The notes below the pieces were generated by a model. The model was not told the DNA's origin, ran no database searches, and saw nothing but the letters and a program-made list of their open reading frames with translations. Position numbers and translations under genes: made by a program. From Oscillospiraceae bacterium (GTDB lineage: Bacteria > Bacillota > Clostridia > Oscillospirales > CAG-272), in NCBI GenBank assembly GCA_022009675.1, contig CP091718.1:1178001-1242000 (forward strand): a stretch of DNA of 64,000 bases. The letters are read 5' to 3'. Position 1 is the first letter of the stretch. Every line of letters starts with the position of its first letter. Below are positions 38,980 through 48,684 of this stretch, in pieces.

Positions 38980-40482
38980 TCAGTCCTTCTTCCGGAGCGT
39001 GACACCCACGCCGGCAAGAATCAGGGCGGCAACGCCCACCACAGACGCGCTCACAACAGAGGCGCAGCCGGACTCCTTCTCCTCGCCGGCTCCGGTGGTG
39101 GTAGCAGACGCCACATCGGACTGGCTGTTGCTCTCTGCAGGCTGAGATGCGGTATCCGCCGTCGTCTGCGTCTCGGTAGCGGTGGAGGTGGCGGTATCAT
39201 CCGACGAATCCTCTCCCGTAACGGTTTCCTTGTCGGTAGAGGTCTCGGTTGCCTCGCCCTCCGCCAGTTTCTTTGCCATGCTGTCGATCTTAGCCTGCGC
39301 ATCGGGCGTCAGACCGGCGACCAGAATGGCGTTCGCCAGGGACTCATTGTTCTCCTGTCCGTCCGCGATGAACAGAATGTCATCCACGACCTGGATCCGG
39401 GTAATGCAGGTGCCGTAGGTTTCCTCGTACTTCAGGGTAGCGATCTCGGTCATATCATCGTCATTGTACACCTTGATGGTCTGTCCGTTCTTGTTGCCGA
39501 CCAGAATGTACTTGCCCGCATGGCAGACCGAGTAGGGGTTCTCCAGCTCGTAGGATGCAACGCAGGAGGCACCGTCGGGCGCGATTTTCATGAGAGCCTT
39601 CTTGCCGCTCTTCAGCTTGGCGGTCAGCCAGACAACGCCGTCCGTATCCACCGCCAGGTAGTAACCGTCGTCCAGCATGGAATCAGCCGTCCGGACGGGG
39701 CACTGGTCGTCAGAGAAATTGATGTAGCCGTTGGTTCCGAAGTCGGTGTTCAGCACCGGCTTGGAGGGGTTGGTCACGTCGAAGCAGTACAGTGCATCGT
39801 AAGCATAGTTGGTCATGACGTAGCAGTAGTACTTGTCACCGATCTTGGCGACCTCCACACCGTTGATGCCGACCTGAATGCCGTTCGCATCGCCGGGCTG
39901 ATCGCCGAACTGGTACACGGGACCTTCCCACAGCTCCTCAAACTGCTTGGTCTCATCGTTGATGTGCGCGATGCCCAGGGAGACCAGGTTGAAGTTGGTG
40001 GAGAAAGAGAAGCCGCAGTAGACATTGCCTCTGTCATCCGCCGCGATGCCCTTGACGTAGGAGAAGGGACCCTGCGCAACGCTCGGATCCTGCTCGGAGT
40101 CAAAGCGGTAGTACACGTCGGTGATGGCGCCGGATGCGAAATCATACAGGGCGCAGCCGCGGAAATTGGAGCCGTTGAGGTGCCCCATCAGAGCGTACTT
40201 GCCGTCCGGCGTGACGCAGAAGCCTCTCATGTTGATCGAGCAGATCTCGCGCTCCTCGTCGTCCAGCTCGCGGATTTCCTTCCAGCCGCTGTCATAGTTC
40301 TCATAACCCTTTGCCAGCGCGGAGTAAAAGCTCTTGCCCTCCTGATACACGAGTGCCTTCAGTTCAATTTCTGACCAAGTGCTGTCGTTGACACTGTCGT
40401 TCAGCGCGGCGGTGGGAACCGTTACCGCGCAAACCGTCAGAAGCATCGACAGGCACAGCAGAAGCGGAATCATCTTCTTCAT
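38980..40482 (-). CDS. Secreted, membrane-anchored propeller-like surface protein
   Basis: An intact 500-residue frame from ATG 40482 (GAAAGGAAAG upstream). The signal peptide is MKKMIPLLLCLSMLLTVCAV. About 360 residues of repeating beta-type segments follow (GFCVTPDGKYALMGHLNGSN; VKGIAADDRGNVYCGFSFST; YYLAVDTDGVVWLTAKLKSG), resembling a six- or seven-bladed beta-propeller. Then comes a low-complexity Thr/Ser/Glu linker and a C-terminal membrane segment (SVVGVAALILAGVGV) with LRKKD. The layout is that of a wall-spanning surface protein exposing a propeller. The ligand is unknown. Confidence 0.75.
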   Translation of the reverse strand: MKKMIPLLLCLSMLLTVCAVTVPTAALNDSVNDSTWSEIELKALVYQEGKSFYSALAKGYENYDSGWKEIRELDDEEREICSINMRGFCVTPDGKYALMGHLNGSNFRGCALYDFASGAITDVYYRFDSEQDPSVAQGPFSYVKGIAADDRGNVYCGFSFSTNFNLVSLGIAHINDETKQFEELWEGPVYQFGDQPGDANGIQVGINGVEVAKIGDKYYCYVMTNYAYDALYCFDVTNPSKPVLNTDFGTNGYINFSDDQCPVRTADSMLDDGYYLAVDTDGVVWLTAKLKSGKKALMKIAPDGASCVASYELENPYSVCHAGKYILVGNKNGQTIKVYNDDDMTEIATLKYEETYGTCITRIQVVDDILFIADGQENNESLANAILVAGLTPDAQAKIDSMAKKLAEGEATETSTDKETVTGEDSSDDTATSTATETQTTADTASQPAESNSQSDVASATTTGAGEEKESGCASVVSASVVGVAALILAGVGVTLRKKD

Positions 40483-40504
40483 AGTTGCTTTCCTTTCTGA
40501 ATTG

Positions 40505-40585
40505 TAAGCGGGACAAATGCCTGAGCGGCAACCCTTGCTGCCGTTGGCTATGCCCCGCCTGCCGGGGTTTGCCCCTGTGCAGTTC
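40505..40585 (-). promoter_or_regulatory. Structured 5' leader of the propeller-protein gene
   Basis: On the minus strand the leader contains GGGGCAAACCCC (40578-40567) and CAAGGGTTGCCGC (40536-40524), with stems CCCCG/CGGGG and CGGCAGC/GGTTGCCG possible. An extended -10, TGGTATACT, lies just upstream (40600-40592). Pieces resemble a cyclic-di-GMP-I (GEMM) riboswitch (GGGCAAACC ... AGCC ... GGGTTGCCG), but the middle part is too short, so this is only a candidate. Confidence 0.3.
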
Positions 40586-40715
40586 CCTCAGTATACCATG
40601 TATATATGACAAATCATCGTGAAATTCTGGAACTTTCTGTGAACGAATGATTAAATGTGCTCAAATCACATAAAAAAGCCGTACGCGCGCCCATTCCGGC
40701 AGGTAAAAACGACAA

Positions 40716-40757
40716 GAAAAAAGACTTCCCGCCGGCGTATGTCTGCGGGAAGTCTTT
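40716..40757 (-). terminator. rpsT terminator
   Basis: AAAGACTTCCCGC (40720-40732) pairs with GCGGGAAGTCTTT (40745-40757). On the minus strand the stem is followed by a T-tract (the A run at 40717-40722). Confidence 0.85.
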
Positions 40758-40779
40758 ATGGATGCGACCGGATCCGGTC

Positions 40780-41046
40780 TTACGCCTGCATGGCGTTGAG
40801 TGCCTTGGTGAACTCGCTCTTCTGGTGTGCGGCGCAGTTCTTGTGGATGATGCCCTTGGCAGCGGCAACATCGATCTTCTTGCACGCGACCTTGTAAAGC
40901 TCCTGTGCGGCAGCCATATCGTTGGCGGCAACCGCAGCGCGGTACTTCTTGACATCGGTCTTCATCTGCGTCTTGAACATCTTATTCTGCAGGGTCTTGG
41001 CCTCGGTAACGCGCACGCGCTTCTTCGCGGACTTGATATTCGGCAT
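40780..41046 (-). CDS. rpsT: Ribosomal protein S20 (bS20)
   Basis: An intact 88-residue protein, the usual S20 length, from ATG 41046 with GAGGAGG upstream. It begins MPNIKSAKKRVRVTEAKTLQ and has the three-helix pattern KKYRAAVAANDMAAAQELYK and KGIIHKNCAAHQKSEFTKAL. S20 binds 16S rRNA early in 30S subunit assembly. It is monocistronic with its own terminator. In many Bacillota rpsT lies next to holA, as here, but the two genes diverge and a repeat block separates them. Confidence 0.97.
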   Translation of the reverse strand: MPNIKSAKKRVRVTEAKTLQNKMFKTQMKTDVKKYRAAVAANDMAAAQELYKVACKKIDVAAAKGIIHKNCAAHQKSEFTKALNAMQA

Positions 41047-41219
41047 GACAGCTTCCTCCTCATAGAATGATTCCTATGCTCCCGTCCCGCTTCATCTGAG
41101 AGGGTATGCCGCAGGACTCACATATACCCTTTTATCATACCACAATTCGCCGCAAATTGCAAGAGGTTTTCAAAAATTTTTTTCTGAGGAAACTTTGCGG
41201 AGAGTAAATTCTCAAAGTA

Positions 41220-42230
41220 AATGCAACTCTAAATGCTGCTGTCGCGGTTGCTTGGAAAAATAACGCATTTGCCTTCTTGCGGACGGCTCGACCTGCCCCT
41301 GCTGTCCCCTGCGGGGCGGCTTGCCTTGTTTGCTGCCCTGCCAACCGTGCCTTTAGCTTGCTTTCCTGCCCCCATCCCCTCCCTGCCCCTTCCCGGCGGG
41401 AAGGGGAGATTTTTTTTTTCTTATGCAAGGGGCTTCGCCCCTTGCATCCCCGAGGGCTGAACCCGGGCGGCACAGGGAAATGGGGGCGAACCACGCGCCC
41501 GGCGGGGGGCTTGCCTTGTTTGCTGCCTGCCAACCGTGCCTTTAACTTGCTTTGTCGCCCCCTATTCCTCCCTGCCCCCTTCCCGGCGGGAAGGGGAGTT
41601 CCAAAGTTTATTTCGCCGGGGGCTCCGCCCCCGGCACCCCTGCCCTGAACCGCTTGCGGCATTTATAGTCCCTGCCAAGCAGGTGCCCAATGCGTAGGGG
41701 AGCCTGCGTTTCGGCGCAAAAACAGGTAGAACTACCTTTCTATGATCAGTGCCGGCAGCCAAGGAGAGAGGGGGACCGGGGGAGATGGAACTATCCGTCG
41801 CAAGCGACGGCGGCGTTTGAGATGGTCCTCTCCCCCGGGGCAGGGCGAACAAGTGCCGCTGGGGTTCAGCCCCCCGCCGGGTACAGCGGCGGCAAGGTCG
41901 GCGGGCGACCAACCGGGCAAGTCCCTCGCCGGGTTCATGTTTGAAAAGGTCTGTAAGTGCCGCAGGCGGTTAAATGCTGGGGATGCAAGGGGCGGAGCCC
42001 CTTGCATGAAATAACTAGAATCTCCCCTTCCCCATTGGGGGAAGGGGCGGGGGATAGGGGGCAGGGAAGCAAGCTAAAGGCAGGGCAGGCGGGCGACAAA
42101 GAAAGCACGCCCCCCGCCGGGTACAGTGGCGGCAAGGTCGGCAGGCGACCAACCGGGCAAGCCCCCGGCACCTGAGCGGCAGGGTAAGCCGCCCCCAAAG
42201 AAGCGTCCCGCCCCACTTTTTTTACTTTCT
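41220..42230. repeat. Intergenic repeat block A (hairpin-containing GC-rich repeat family)
   Basis: About 1 kb without a credible gene between rpsT and holA. It contains at least two copies of the 25-nt hairpin ATGCAAGGGGCTTCGCCCCT-type (41423-41447, and 41983-42007 with GGA loop) and a related stem GCCGGGGGCTCCGCCCCCGG (41615-41634). Each is near a second hairpin of the CCCCTTCCCGGCGGGAAGGG kind and a stretch reading GCTTGCC...CCTTTAGCTTGC. The orientation of units varies within the block. Codon use and interrupted frames argue against coding. Confidence 0.8.
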
Positions 42231-42312
42231 CCCCTTGCCAGCGGCGCGCGGATGTGATACAATATGCAATAGAGCCGGAAACCGTTTGATAAAATAAGGG
42301 GGAACCGCAACC

Positions 42313-43398
42313 GTGGCACAGGCAAAAACAAAAGCAAAAGGAACGAACAAAGCACTGAATCTTTTGAGCGAGGCAGATTTCCGCCGGGCACTGAAGGCGG
42401 AACCGCCACGGGCGGCTACCTGTTTTTTTCGGCTAGGAGGATTACATGAAGCTGACGCTCCTGCGTATGGTGCAGGACGCTGTATGCCCCGCCGATGACC
42501 CCATGGCAACCTTCAATTCCCTGCGGCTGGACGGGCTGGATCTGACCGCCGCCCGTCTGCTGGACGCCATGGCGGCGCCGCCCATGGGCGCGGAGCGCAA
42601 GCTGATAACCGTCACGGGAGTCAACTTCAACACGCTCCGCGCCGCCGACGCCGAAGCTCTGCTCGGCGCACTGGCGGTACCTGCCGGAATACCCGTATGT
42701 CCTGCTGATTCTGTCGGTCGGAGCGGATGCACTGGATGCGGGAAACCTGCCGCGCAGTCCGTCGGCACTGCTTTGTCGGCTGTCCGAACTGCTGCAGCCG
42801 GTCTGGTTTGAGCGGAATACCCCGCAGAAGCTGTACGGCTGGGTGCAGAAGCACTACCGACACGACGGTGTGACGGCGGACGAATCTGCCTGTCGCGCGA
42901 CGGTAGCATTTTGCGGGCGGAATATGTTCACGCTGGCATCCGAGATCGACAAGATCGCGTACTACGCGCTGGCGCACGGGACGAGACACCGTGACCGAGA
43001 CGCATATCCGCGCCGCCGGAACGCCCGCTGCCGAGTATGACGCATTTGCGTTTGCCAACGCTGTCATGGAGCGACGGCAGGCGGATGCGCTTGCCATCCT
43101 GCAGGAGCAGAAGCTGCGGCGCGTGGAGCCGCTGATGGTCCTGTCTGAGGCATCGCGGGAGCTGGTAAGTCTGTGCGCCATCCGCACGCTGGCGGATGCG
43201 GGGTACACCGGCGAGGAAATTGCCGCATCCCTGCACATGAACCCGTATCAGGTCAAGCTGTACCTGCGTGTGGCGCGGGCGGCGGAGCCGGGGGTTCTGT
43301 CTGCCGCCGTGGACGCCTGCGCGCAGGCAGATGCGGCGCTCAAGCGTTCGGCAGCGGACGGATACCAGCTGATCGAGCGGCTGATATGCGGTCTGTAA
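42313..43398 (+). CDS. holA: DNA polymerase III delta subunit (HolA), frameshifted
   Basis: The start is taken as GTG 42313 (MAQAKTKAKGTNKALNLLSE), after AAGGGGGAACC. Joins near 42415 (a C/T-run shift and an apparent TAG in place of GAG), 42680 and 42980 restore the typical order: FFGEEDYMKLTLLRMVQ, the N-terminal ATPase-like domain (YVLLILSVGADALDAGNLPR), FERNTPQKLYGWVQKHYR, AFCGRNMFTLASEIDKIAYY, and the C-terminal collar domain (LHMNPYQVKLYLRVARAAEP). About 360 residues. Delta opens the beta sliding clamp within the clamp loader. It is essential, so the shifts are probably sequence errors. Confidence 0.85.
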
Positions 43399-43619
43399 TC
43401 TCCGGTATTTTGTCCGGCTGCTCTGACCTTGCCGGGAGGAGGTGCAGTTTCCGGGCGCCGTGCGGTCTTTTCCACACCCCTGCGGCGGTCGAATCGTGCC
43501 GAAAAACCGCGAAGAAGTGCGAAAACGGTTTGCGCATCAGCCAAACGGCGTACCATGCGGTGTGTTTCTCCACACGTTTCTCCACAGGTTGTGGAAAAGT
43601 TTTGCCCTCTTGTGTGGGA

Positions 43620-44310
43620 AATGGGAAAGAGAATGTGGGCTTGCCCCGGGGTGGCTTGCCTTTCTTGCCGCCTGTCTACCCTGACTTTAGCTTGCTTTTC
43701 CTACCCCCTATCCCTCTGTCCCCCTTCCCCGGCGGGGAAGGGGGTGACCAAGGTTATTTCATGCAAGGGGCTTCGCCCCTTGCATCCCCGGGGTTGAACC
43801 CGGGCGGCACTGGCTCGACCTGCCGCTGTAGAAGACTCAATGGGGGGCGTGCCCCCGGCGGTTGCTGGCTCGGTGAGCGTTAGCGGTGCCCGGCGGGGGC
43901 TTGCCTTCTTTGTCGCCCGCCGCCCCCGCCTTTAGCTTGCTTTTTGCCCCCTATCCTCCCAGCCCCCTTCCCCGGTGGGGGAAGGGGAGACCAAAGGTTA
44001 TTTCATGCAAGGGGCTTCGCCCCTTGCATCCCCGGGCTGAACCCTGCGCGGCACCGGAGCAGGGGGCGTATCACGCGCTGGCGGGAGCTTGCCTTCTTTG
44101 TCGCCTGCCTACCCTGCCTTCAGTTTATTTTCTTTTTGCCCTCTATCCCCCCTATCTCTCGACCCCCTTCCCCGGCGGGGGAGACCAAGATTATTTCATG
44201 CAAGGGGCTTCGCCCCTTGCATCCCCAAGGGCTGAACCCGGGCGGCACCGGAGCAGGGGGCGTATCGCGCGCTGGAGGAGAGGCTTGCCCCCCACGTTTT
44301 TCTTTCCATG
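43620..44310. repeat. Intergenic repeat block B
   Basis: Three same-orientation copies of the repeat unit, each with the 25-nt hairpin (43761-43785, 44005-44029, 44198-44222) followed by CCCGGG-type sequence ending CGGGCGGCAC or similar. Each hairpin is preceded by a CCCCTTCCCCGGCGGGGAAG-type hairpin and by GCCTTCTTTGTCGCC. Unit spacing is about 190-245 bp. With 43399-43619, where I see nothing, this fills the holA-to-ypsA gap; no gene is supported. Confidence 0.82.
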
Positions 44311-44440
44311 CCTTGACAGGCGCGGCGGGCTGTGATATACTGGTATACCGTACCGAACCGCCGCGCCGGACGGCACGGAAACAGAAGGAAACGCCGTATC
44401 GGACAGCGATTCCGGAAAGACGGAAAGGGGAAAACAGAGC

Positions 44441-44995
44441 ATGACAGAGAAGGACGCGGGCACCCTGACCGTCTGCTTTACGGGGCACCGACACATGGAG
44501 CGCGAGGAGGCATTGCGCCTGCCTGCCCTGCTGGACAGCGTGATCCGGGAGCTGTATAACCGGGGCGCACGCATTTTCCGCGCGGGCGGCGCGCAGGGCT
44601 TTGATACCGTGGCGGCACTCAAGGTGCTGGAACTGCGCGAGCAGCTGCCGGGGCTTCGCCTGGAGCTGATCCTCCCCTGCCGCGACCAGACGGCGGGATG
44701 GGACGAAGCCGGCGTCCGCACCTACCGCTACATTTACCGGAACGCCGATGCCAGTCGGTTCCTTTTTGACCGCTACATCGAGGGATGCATGCTGGAGCGC
44801 GACCGCCGCCTCGTTGCGGGAAGCGACATCTGCGTCGCCTTCTGCACCCGCAGTCGCGGCGGGACGGCGTATACCTGTGCCTGCGCCCTGCGCGCAGGAC
44901 TGGAGCTTATCAATCTGCACGAACGGATGAGGGGGCAGGGAAGCGCACAGCCGTTTCCGTCCGGGATGCCGGGTAGCGGATCAGAGATCAGATAG
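44441..44995 (+). CDS. YpsA-like SLOG-superfamily protein (DUF1273)
   Basis: An intact 184-residue frame from ATG 44441 after GGAAAGGGG. It begins with CFTGHRHMEREEALRLPALL, then has the Rossmann-like nucleotide-binding loop GARIFRAGGAQGFDTVAALK, then LRLELILPCRDQTAGWDEAG and a C-terminal glycine motif, RSRGGTAYTCACAL. These are YpsA/DUF1273 features. SLOG proteins are predicted to bind nucleotide-derived ligands; YpsA has been linked to cell-division control in Bacillus and Staphylococcus. The molecular role is open. Twelve nt separate it from the serine hydrolase. Confidence 0.85.
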   Translation: MTEKDAGTLTVCFTGHRHMEREEALRLPALLDSVIRELYNRGARIFRAGGAQGFDTVAALKVLELREQLPGLRLELILPCRDQTAGWDEAGVRTYRYIYRNADASRFLFDRYIEGCMLERDRRLVAGSDICVAFCTRSRGGTAYTCACALRAGLELINLHERMRGQGSAQPFPSGMPGSGSEIR

Positions 44996-45007
44996 GGGGA
45001 AAAGATC

Positions 45008-45916
45008 ATGACGGATTTCATGAAAGCCATGGCGGATGAGGTCGCCGCCCAGGGCGGCGAGGGATGCTATTACACGGTTGTAACGCTGGAGCCGCCGCAG
45101 GAGGGTGACACCCTGTACCATATGGAAAAGGTGGATTTCCGCCCCGGCAACCCGGCACATGACTGCTACTCGGTAGCCAAGAGTGTGGCGGTCACGGCGG
45201 CAGGTCTGCTGTATGACCGGGGACTGCTCCGTCCGGAGGACACGCTGGACAGATTCCTGTCCGCCTACCTGACCGGGAAAACTGACCCGCGCTGGGGCAG
45301 GCTGACGGTGGATCAGCTGCTGCGCCACCGGACAGGCGCCGCCTCCGGCGTAGATTTTGACCTGACCAATGCGCATCTGTGGGAGGATCCGGAGTGGCTG
45401 CATACCCTGTTCGCGGCTCCCATCACGCAGACGCCGGGCGAGGAATTTGTATACTCGGACGGGAACTATTATATTTTTGGGGGCGCATCGTGGAGGAGCT
45501 GCTCGGCGAGGACATGGAGAAGCTGTTGCTGCGCGAGGTCTTTGTGCCGCTGGGATTCCATGCCAACGCGTGGAGCCGGGACGTGAACGGGCACACCGTC
45601 GGCGGCACGGGGCTGTACCTGCGCACGGAGGACATGGCGAAGATCGGCTGGCTGTACCTGAACCGGGGCGCGTGGGGCGACCGCCGCATCTTCTCGGAGG
45701 CGTGGGCGGATATCTTCCCTGCATCCGCCGGTGGACAGGGTGCGGTACGGCTACGCCCTGACGGAGGCGACCGCCGACCTGTATCTGGCGGGCGGGATGT
45801 ACAACCAGGGTTTGGGCTTTGACCTGCGCACGCGGCGCGTGGTGGCGTGGCACGCCTTTGACGAGGCGGGCAGCTTCCCGGGGCTTTCGCAGGCGTTCGT
45901 GCGGTACTGCCGCTGA
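45008..45916 (+). CDS. Serine hydrolase of the beta-lactamase/PBP4* class, frameshifted
   Basis: The start is ATG 45008 after AGGGGGAAAAG. The nucleophile motif S-x-x-K is seen in DCYSVAKSVAVTAAG (Ser within SVAK), and a YxN-like motif in EFVYSDGNYYIFG, after which a G5 run (45479-45483) breaks the frame. The rest reads RIVEELLGEDMEKLLLREVF and FVPLGFHANAWSRDVNGHTV; a second shift near 45735 leads to VRYGYALTEATADLYLAGGM and TGA 45914-45916. About 302 residues. No signal peptide, so probably a cytoplasmic esterase or peptidase-type member. It shares TGATG with the mutY start. Confidence 0.83.
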
Positions 45917-47081
45917 TGCGCGGACGGATGCCGGCTTTGCATACTGTTATGAAAACATCCGTTTCCCGCTGAGGCAGTCCCGCTGCTGCTGGACTGGTAC
46001 CGGACAAACGCCCGCCCCCTGCCGTGGCGTGAGAACCGGGACGCATACCGCGTGCTGGTGTCGGAGGTCATGCTTCAGCAGACGCGCGCCGAAGCAGTCA
46101 GACCGTACTTTGCACGGTTCCTTGCCGCCCCTGCCGACCGTTTCGGCACTGGCGGAGGCGGACGGGGACACCCTGCTCAAGCTCTGGGAGGGGTTGGGCT
46201 ATTACAGCAGGGTGCGTAACCTGCAACGGGCGGCACAGCGTGTGGTGGCGGATTTCGGCGGCGTCATTCCGGCGGATGTCGCCGCCCTGCGCAGTCTGCC
46301 CGGTGTCGGGCGGTACACGGCAGGGGCGGTGGCGTCCATCGCGTATGACATCCCCGCCCCGGCGGTGGACGGCAACGTCCTGCGCGTGCTTGCCCGCCTG
46401 ACCGATGATGACACTGACGTCATGCTCCCGGCGGCAAAAACCGCCGCCGAGGCGGCGCTGGCGCCCTGCATCCCTTCGCCGGGCGCGGGCGATTTTACGC
46501 AGAGCCTGATCGAGCTGGGTGCGCTGGTCTGCCTGCCGGGAGAGCCGCGGTGTGACGTTTGCCCGCTGGCACTGCTCTGCCGTGCCCGCGCGGCAGGACA
46601 TACGCGCGATCTGCCCATCCGGGGTGCGGCAAAGGCGCGCCGGGTCGAGCGGCGTGTCGTGCTGATTCTCCGACTGGGCGGACAGGAGGCGGCACCGGTT
46701 GTGATCCGCCGCCGCCCGGCGGGACTGCTGGGCGGACTGTATGAGTTTCCCAATCTGCTTTGCGGGCAGCTTCCCGCCGCAGAGGGGGACGATCCCGCCG
46801 CCCGGACTGCCGCGTTTCTCCGGGGACTGGGGATAGAGCCGCTTGCCGTCCGTCCGGTCGGCACGGCGCGGCATCTGTTCACGCACGTTGAGTGGCAGAT
46901 GGAAGGTGTGTGCGCCACGCTCCCGGCGGGGGCGGTTCTGCCGGAGGACTGGCTGGCTGTCAGCCCGGCGGATTTGCAGGATTCCTTTGCGCTTCCGTCA
47001 GCATTCGCCGCATTCCGCCCGGCGGCGGGACTGCCCGGCGTCAAGCATAAAAAAACGGCTGGCGGGCGGAAAATGCAATGA
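45916..47081 (+). CDS. mutY: MutY, A/G-specific adenine DNA glycosylase, frameshifted
   Basis: ATG 45916 overlaps the preceding stop. Shifts near 45965 and 46128 are needed to join the N-terminal helices (LLLDWYRTNARPLPWRENRD, VSEVMLQQTRAEAVRPYF) to the long open frame. The HhH-GPD domain has the catalytic Glu in EVMLQQTR, SLPGVGRYTAGAVASIAYD, and the catalytic Asp in APAVDGN. The 4Fe-4S cysteines follow as CLPGEPRCDVCPLALLC (spacing 6-2-5). A C-terminal NUDIX-like domain (VVIRRRPAGLLGGLYEFPNL) recognises 8-oxoG. About 388 residues. It removes adenine mispaired with 8-oxoguanine. Confidence 0.93.
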
Positions 47082-47107
47082 ATGGGCGGTTATCCTGTCT
47101 CTTTATT

Positions 47108-47160
47108 CAGGACGGCGCCGCGTTCATACAAGATGAACGCGGCGCCGTCCTGATTTCTTT
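47108..47160 (+). terminator. Terminator after mutY
   Basis: CAGGACGGCGCCGCGTTCAT (47108-47127) is perfectly complementary to 47133-47152, with a 5-nt loop and a T-rich tail. A 20-bp stem is very strong. Confidence 0.9.
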
Positions 47161-47182
47161 TGAATTTTGTATATCCCGCCTA

Positions 47183-47211
47183 TTGCAAAATGCAAGGAAA
47201 CGTATTATAAT
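47183..47211 (+). promoter_or_regulatory. Promoter of the branched-chain amino-acid transporter operon
   Basis: TTGCAA (47183-47188), a 17-nt spacer and TATAAT (47206-47211), 64 nt ahead of the livJ-like start. Confidence 0.82.
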
Positions 47212-47274
47212 AATGCAAATACAGGACGTCCCTGAACAGGCTCCGGTATAATGAAAAAAAGGAGATGATTTGGT

Positions 47275-48465
47275 ATGAAGAAACTTTGTTCGCTTGTGCT
47301 CGCTTTCGTGATGGTGATGGGTTGCCTGTCTATTCTGTCCGGCTGCGCTTCTTCCGATGACTGGAAAACGGATGAAAACGGCATGGTCGAACTGGTTATA
47401 GGCGGAATCGGTCCCCCTGACCGGAGACTATGCAAACTACGGCACCTCGGTGCGCAACGGCGCGCAGATCGCTGTCGATGAGATCAATGCCGCCAATGCA
47501 AAGGGCGTCAACGGCTTCAAGCTGGTTCTGAAATTTGAAGATTCCGCCGGTTCTGCCGATACTGCCACCGCGGCATACGGCAAGCTGGTGGACGATGGCA
47601 TGAAGGTCTCCCTGGGTGCGACTCTGTCCGGCGAGACCAAGGCTGTCACCGCCGCCGCCAAGGCGGACGGTGTGCTGGTACTGACGCCCTCCGGCTCCGC
47701 CGTGGATGCCATTGCCAACAACAACAGCGCGTTCCGCGTCTGCTTCTCCGACCCCTACCAGGGCAAGGCGTCTGCCGAGTACATCGCCCGGTATGGGCTG
47801 GCAAAAGCAAGGTTGCTGTCTTCTACGGAAGCGACAACAACTACTGCGTCGGTCTGAAGGAGACCTTCGAGGCGGAGTGCAAGGAAAAGGGAATCTCGGT
47901 CGTGGCGACCGAGGCGTTCACCGCCAACAGCAACACCGACTTTTCGGCGCAGATCGCCAAGATCGCTTCCTCCGGAGCGGATCTGGTGTTCCTGCCCATC
48001 TACGCATCCGATGCGGCTACCTTCCTGACGCAGGCAAAGGGCAAGCTGGACGGCATGAAGATGTTCGGCTGTGACGGACTGGACGGTCTGCTGACCAAGA
48101 TCAGCAACGCGGGCGATGCCGACGGCGTGCTGATGCTGACCCCCTTCGCGGCGGACAACCAGGACACCGCCGTGCAGAACTTCGTTAAAAAGTATCAGGA
48201 AAAGTACAACGCGACGCCCGATCAGTTTGCCGCCGACGGGTACGACGCAGTCTACACCGTGGTTGCCGCGCTGAAGCAGGCGAACCTGACCTCCGAGGAT
48301 AAGGACAATTTCAACAGCCGCATCGTCGCCGCCATGACCAAGATCGAGGTAAAGGGCGTCACCGGCACCATGACATGGACTGCCGACGGCGAGTCCTCCA
48401 AGGCTGCCATCGCCATGGAGTACAGGAACGGTAAGGCTGTCCTGTTCACGCCTGACAAGGAGTAA
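47275..48465 (+). CDS. livJ: Branched-chain amino-acid-type ABC transporter substrate-binding lipoprotein, frameshifted
   Basis: ATG 47275 has AAAGGAG upstream. The signal peptide ends in the lipobox LSGC (MKKLCSLVLAFVMVMGCLSI), so it is a lipoprotein. Shifts in the C5 run near 47412-47416 and near 47808 are needed; then the type I periplasmic-binding fold is complete: NGAQIAVDEINAANAKGVNG, KLVLKFEDSAGSADTATAAY, TPSGSAVDAIANNNSAFRVC, FTANSNTDFSAQIAKIASSG and QFAADGYDAVYTVVAALKQA. About 396 residues. It delivers Leu/Ile/Val or a similar small solute to the LivHMGF complex encoded downstream. Confidence 0.92.
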
Positions 48466-48684
48466 TGCCCCGGGGCACGCCCGGAGGCTCCGCCCACCGC
48501 ATCGGTGCCGGCGGAGCTTCCGGGATCCCCGTTATAGGACAGCAGATTTTGCATACGGCCGGATATCCCCGCCGCCCGGTCGGTGAGGGTCCGGCCTTTG
48601 CCTATTTTCCGGAGCCGTGGCTGTCTCCGAGAGCAAGCACGGGTTTGCCGGCATTTCCATACATCCGAAAGGAGCCTGCCAGTC

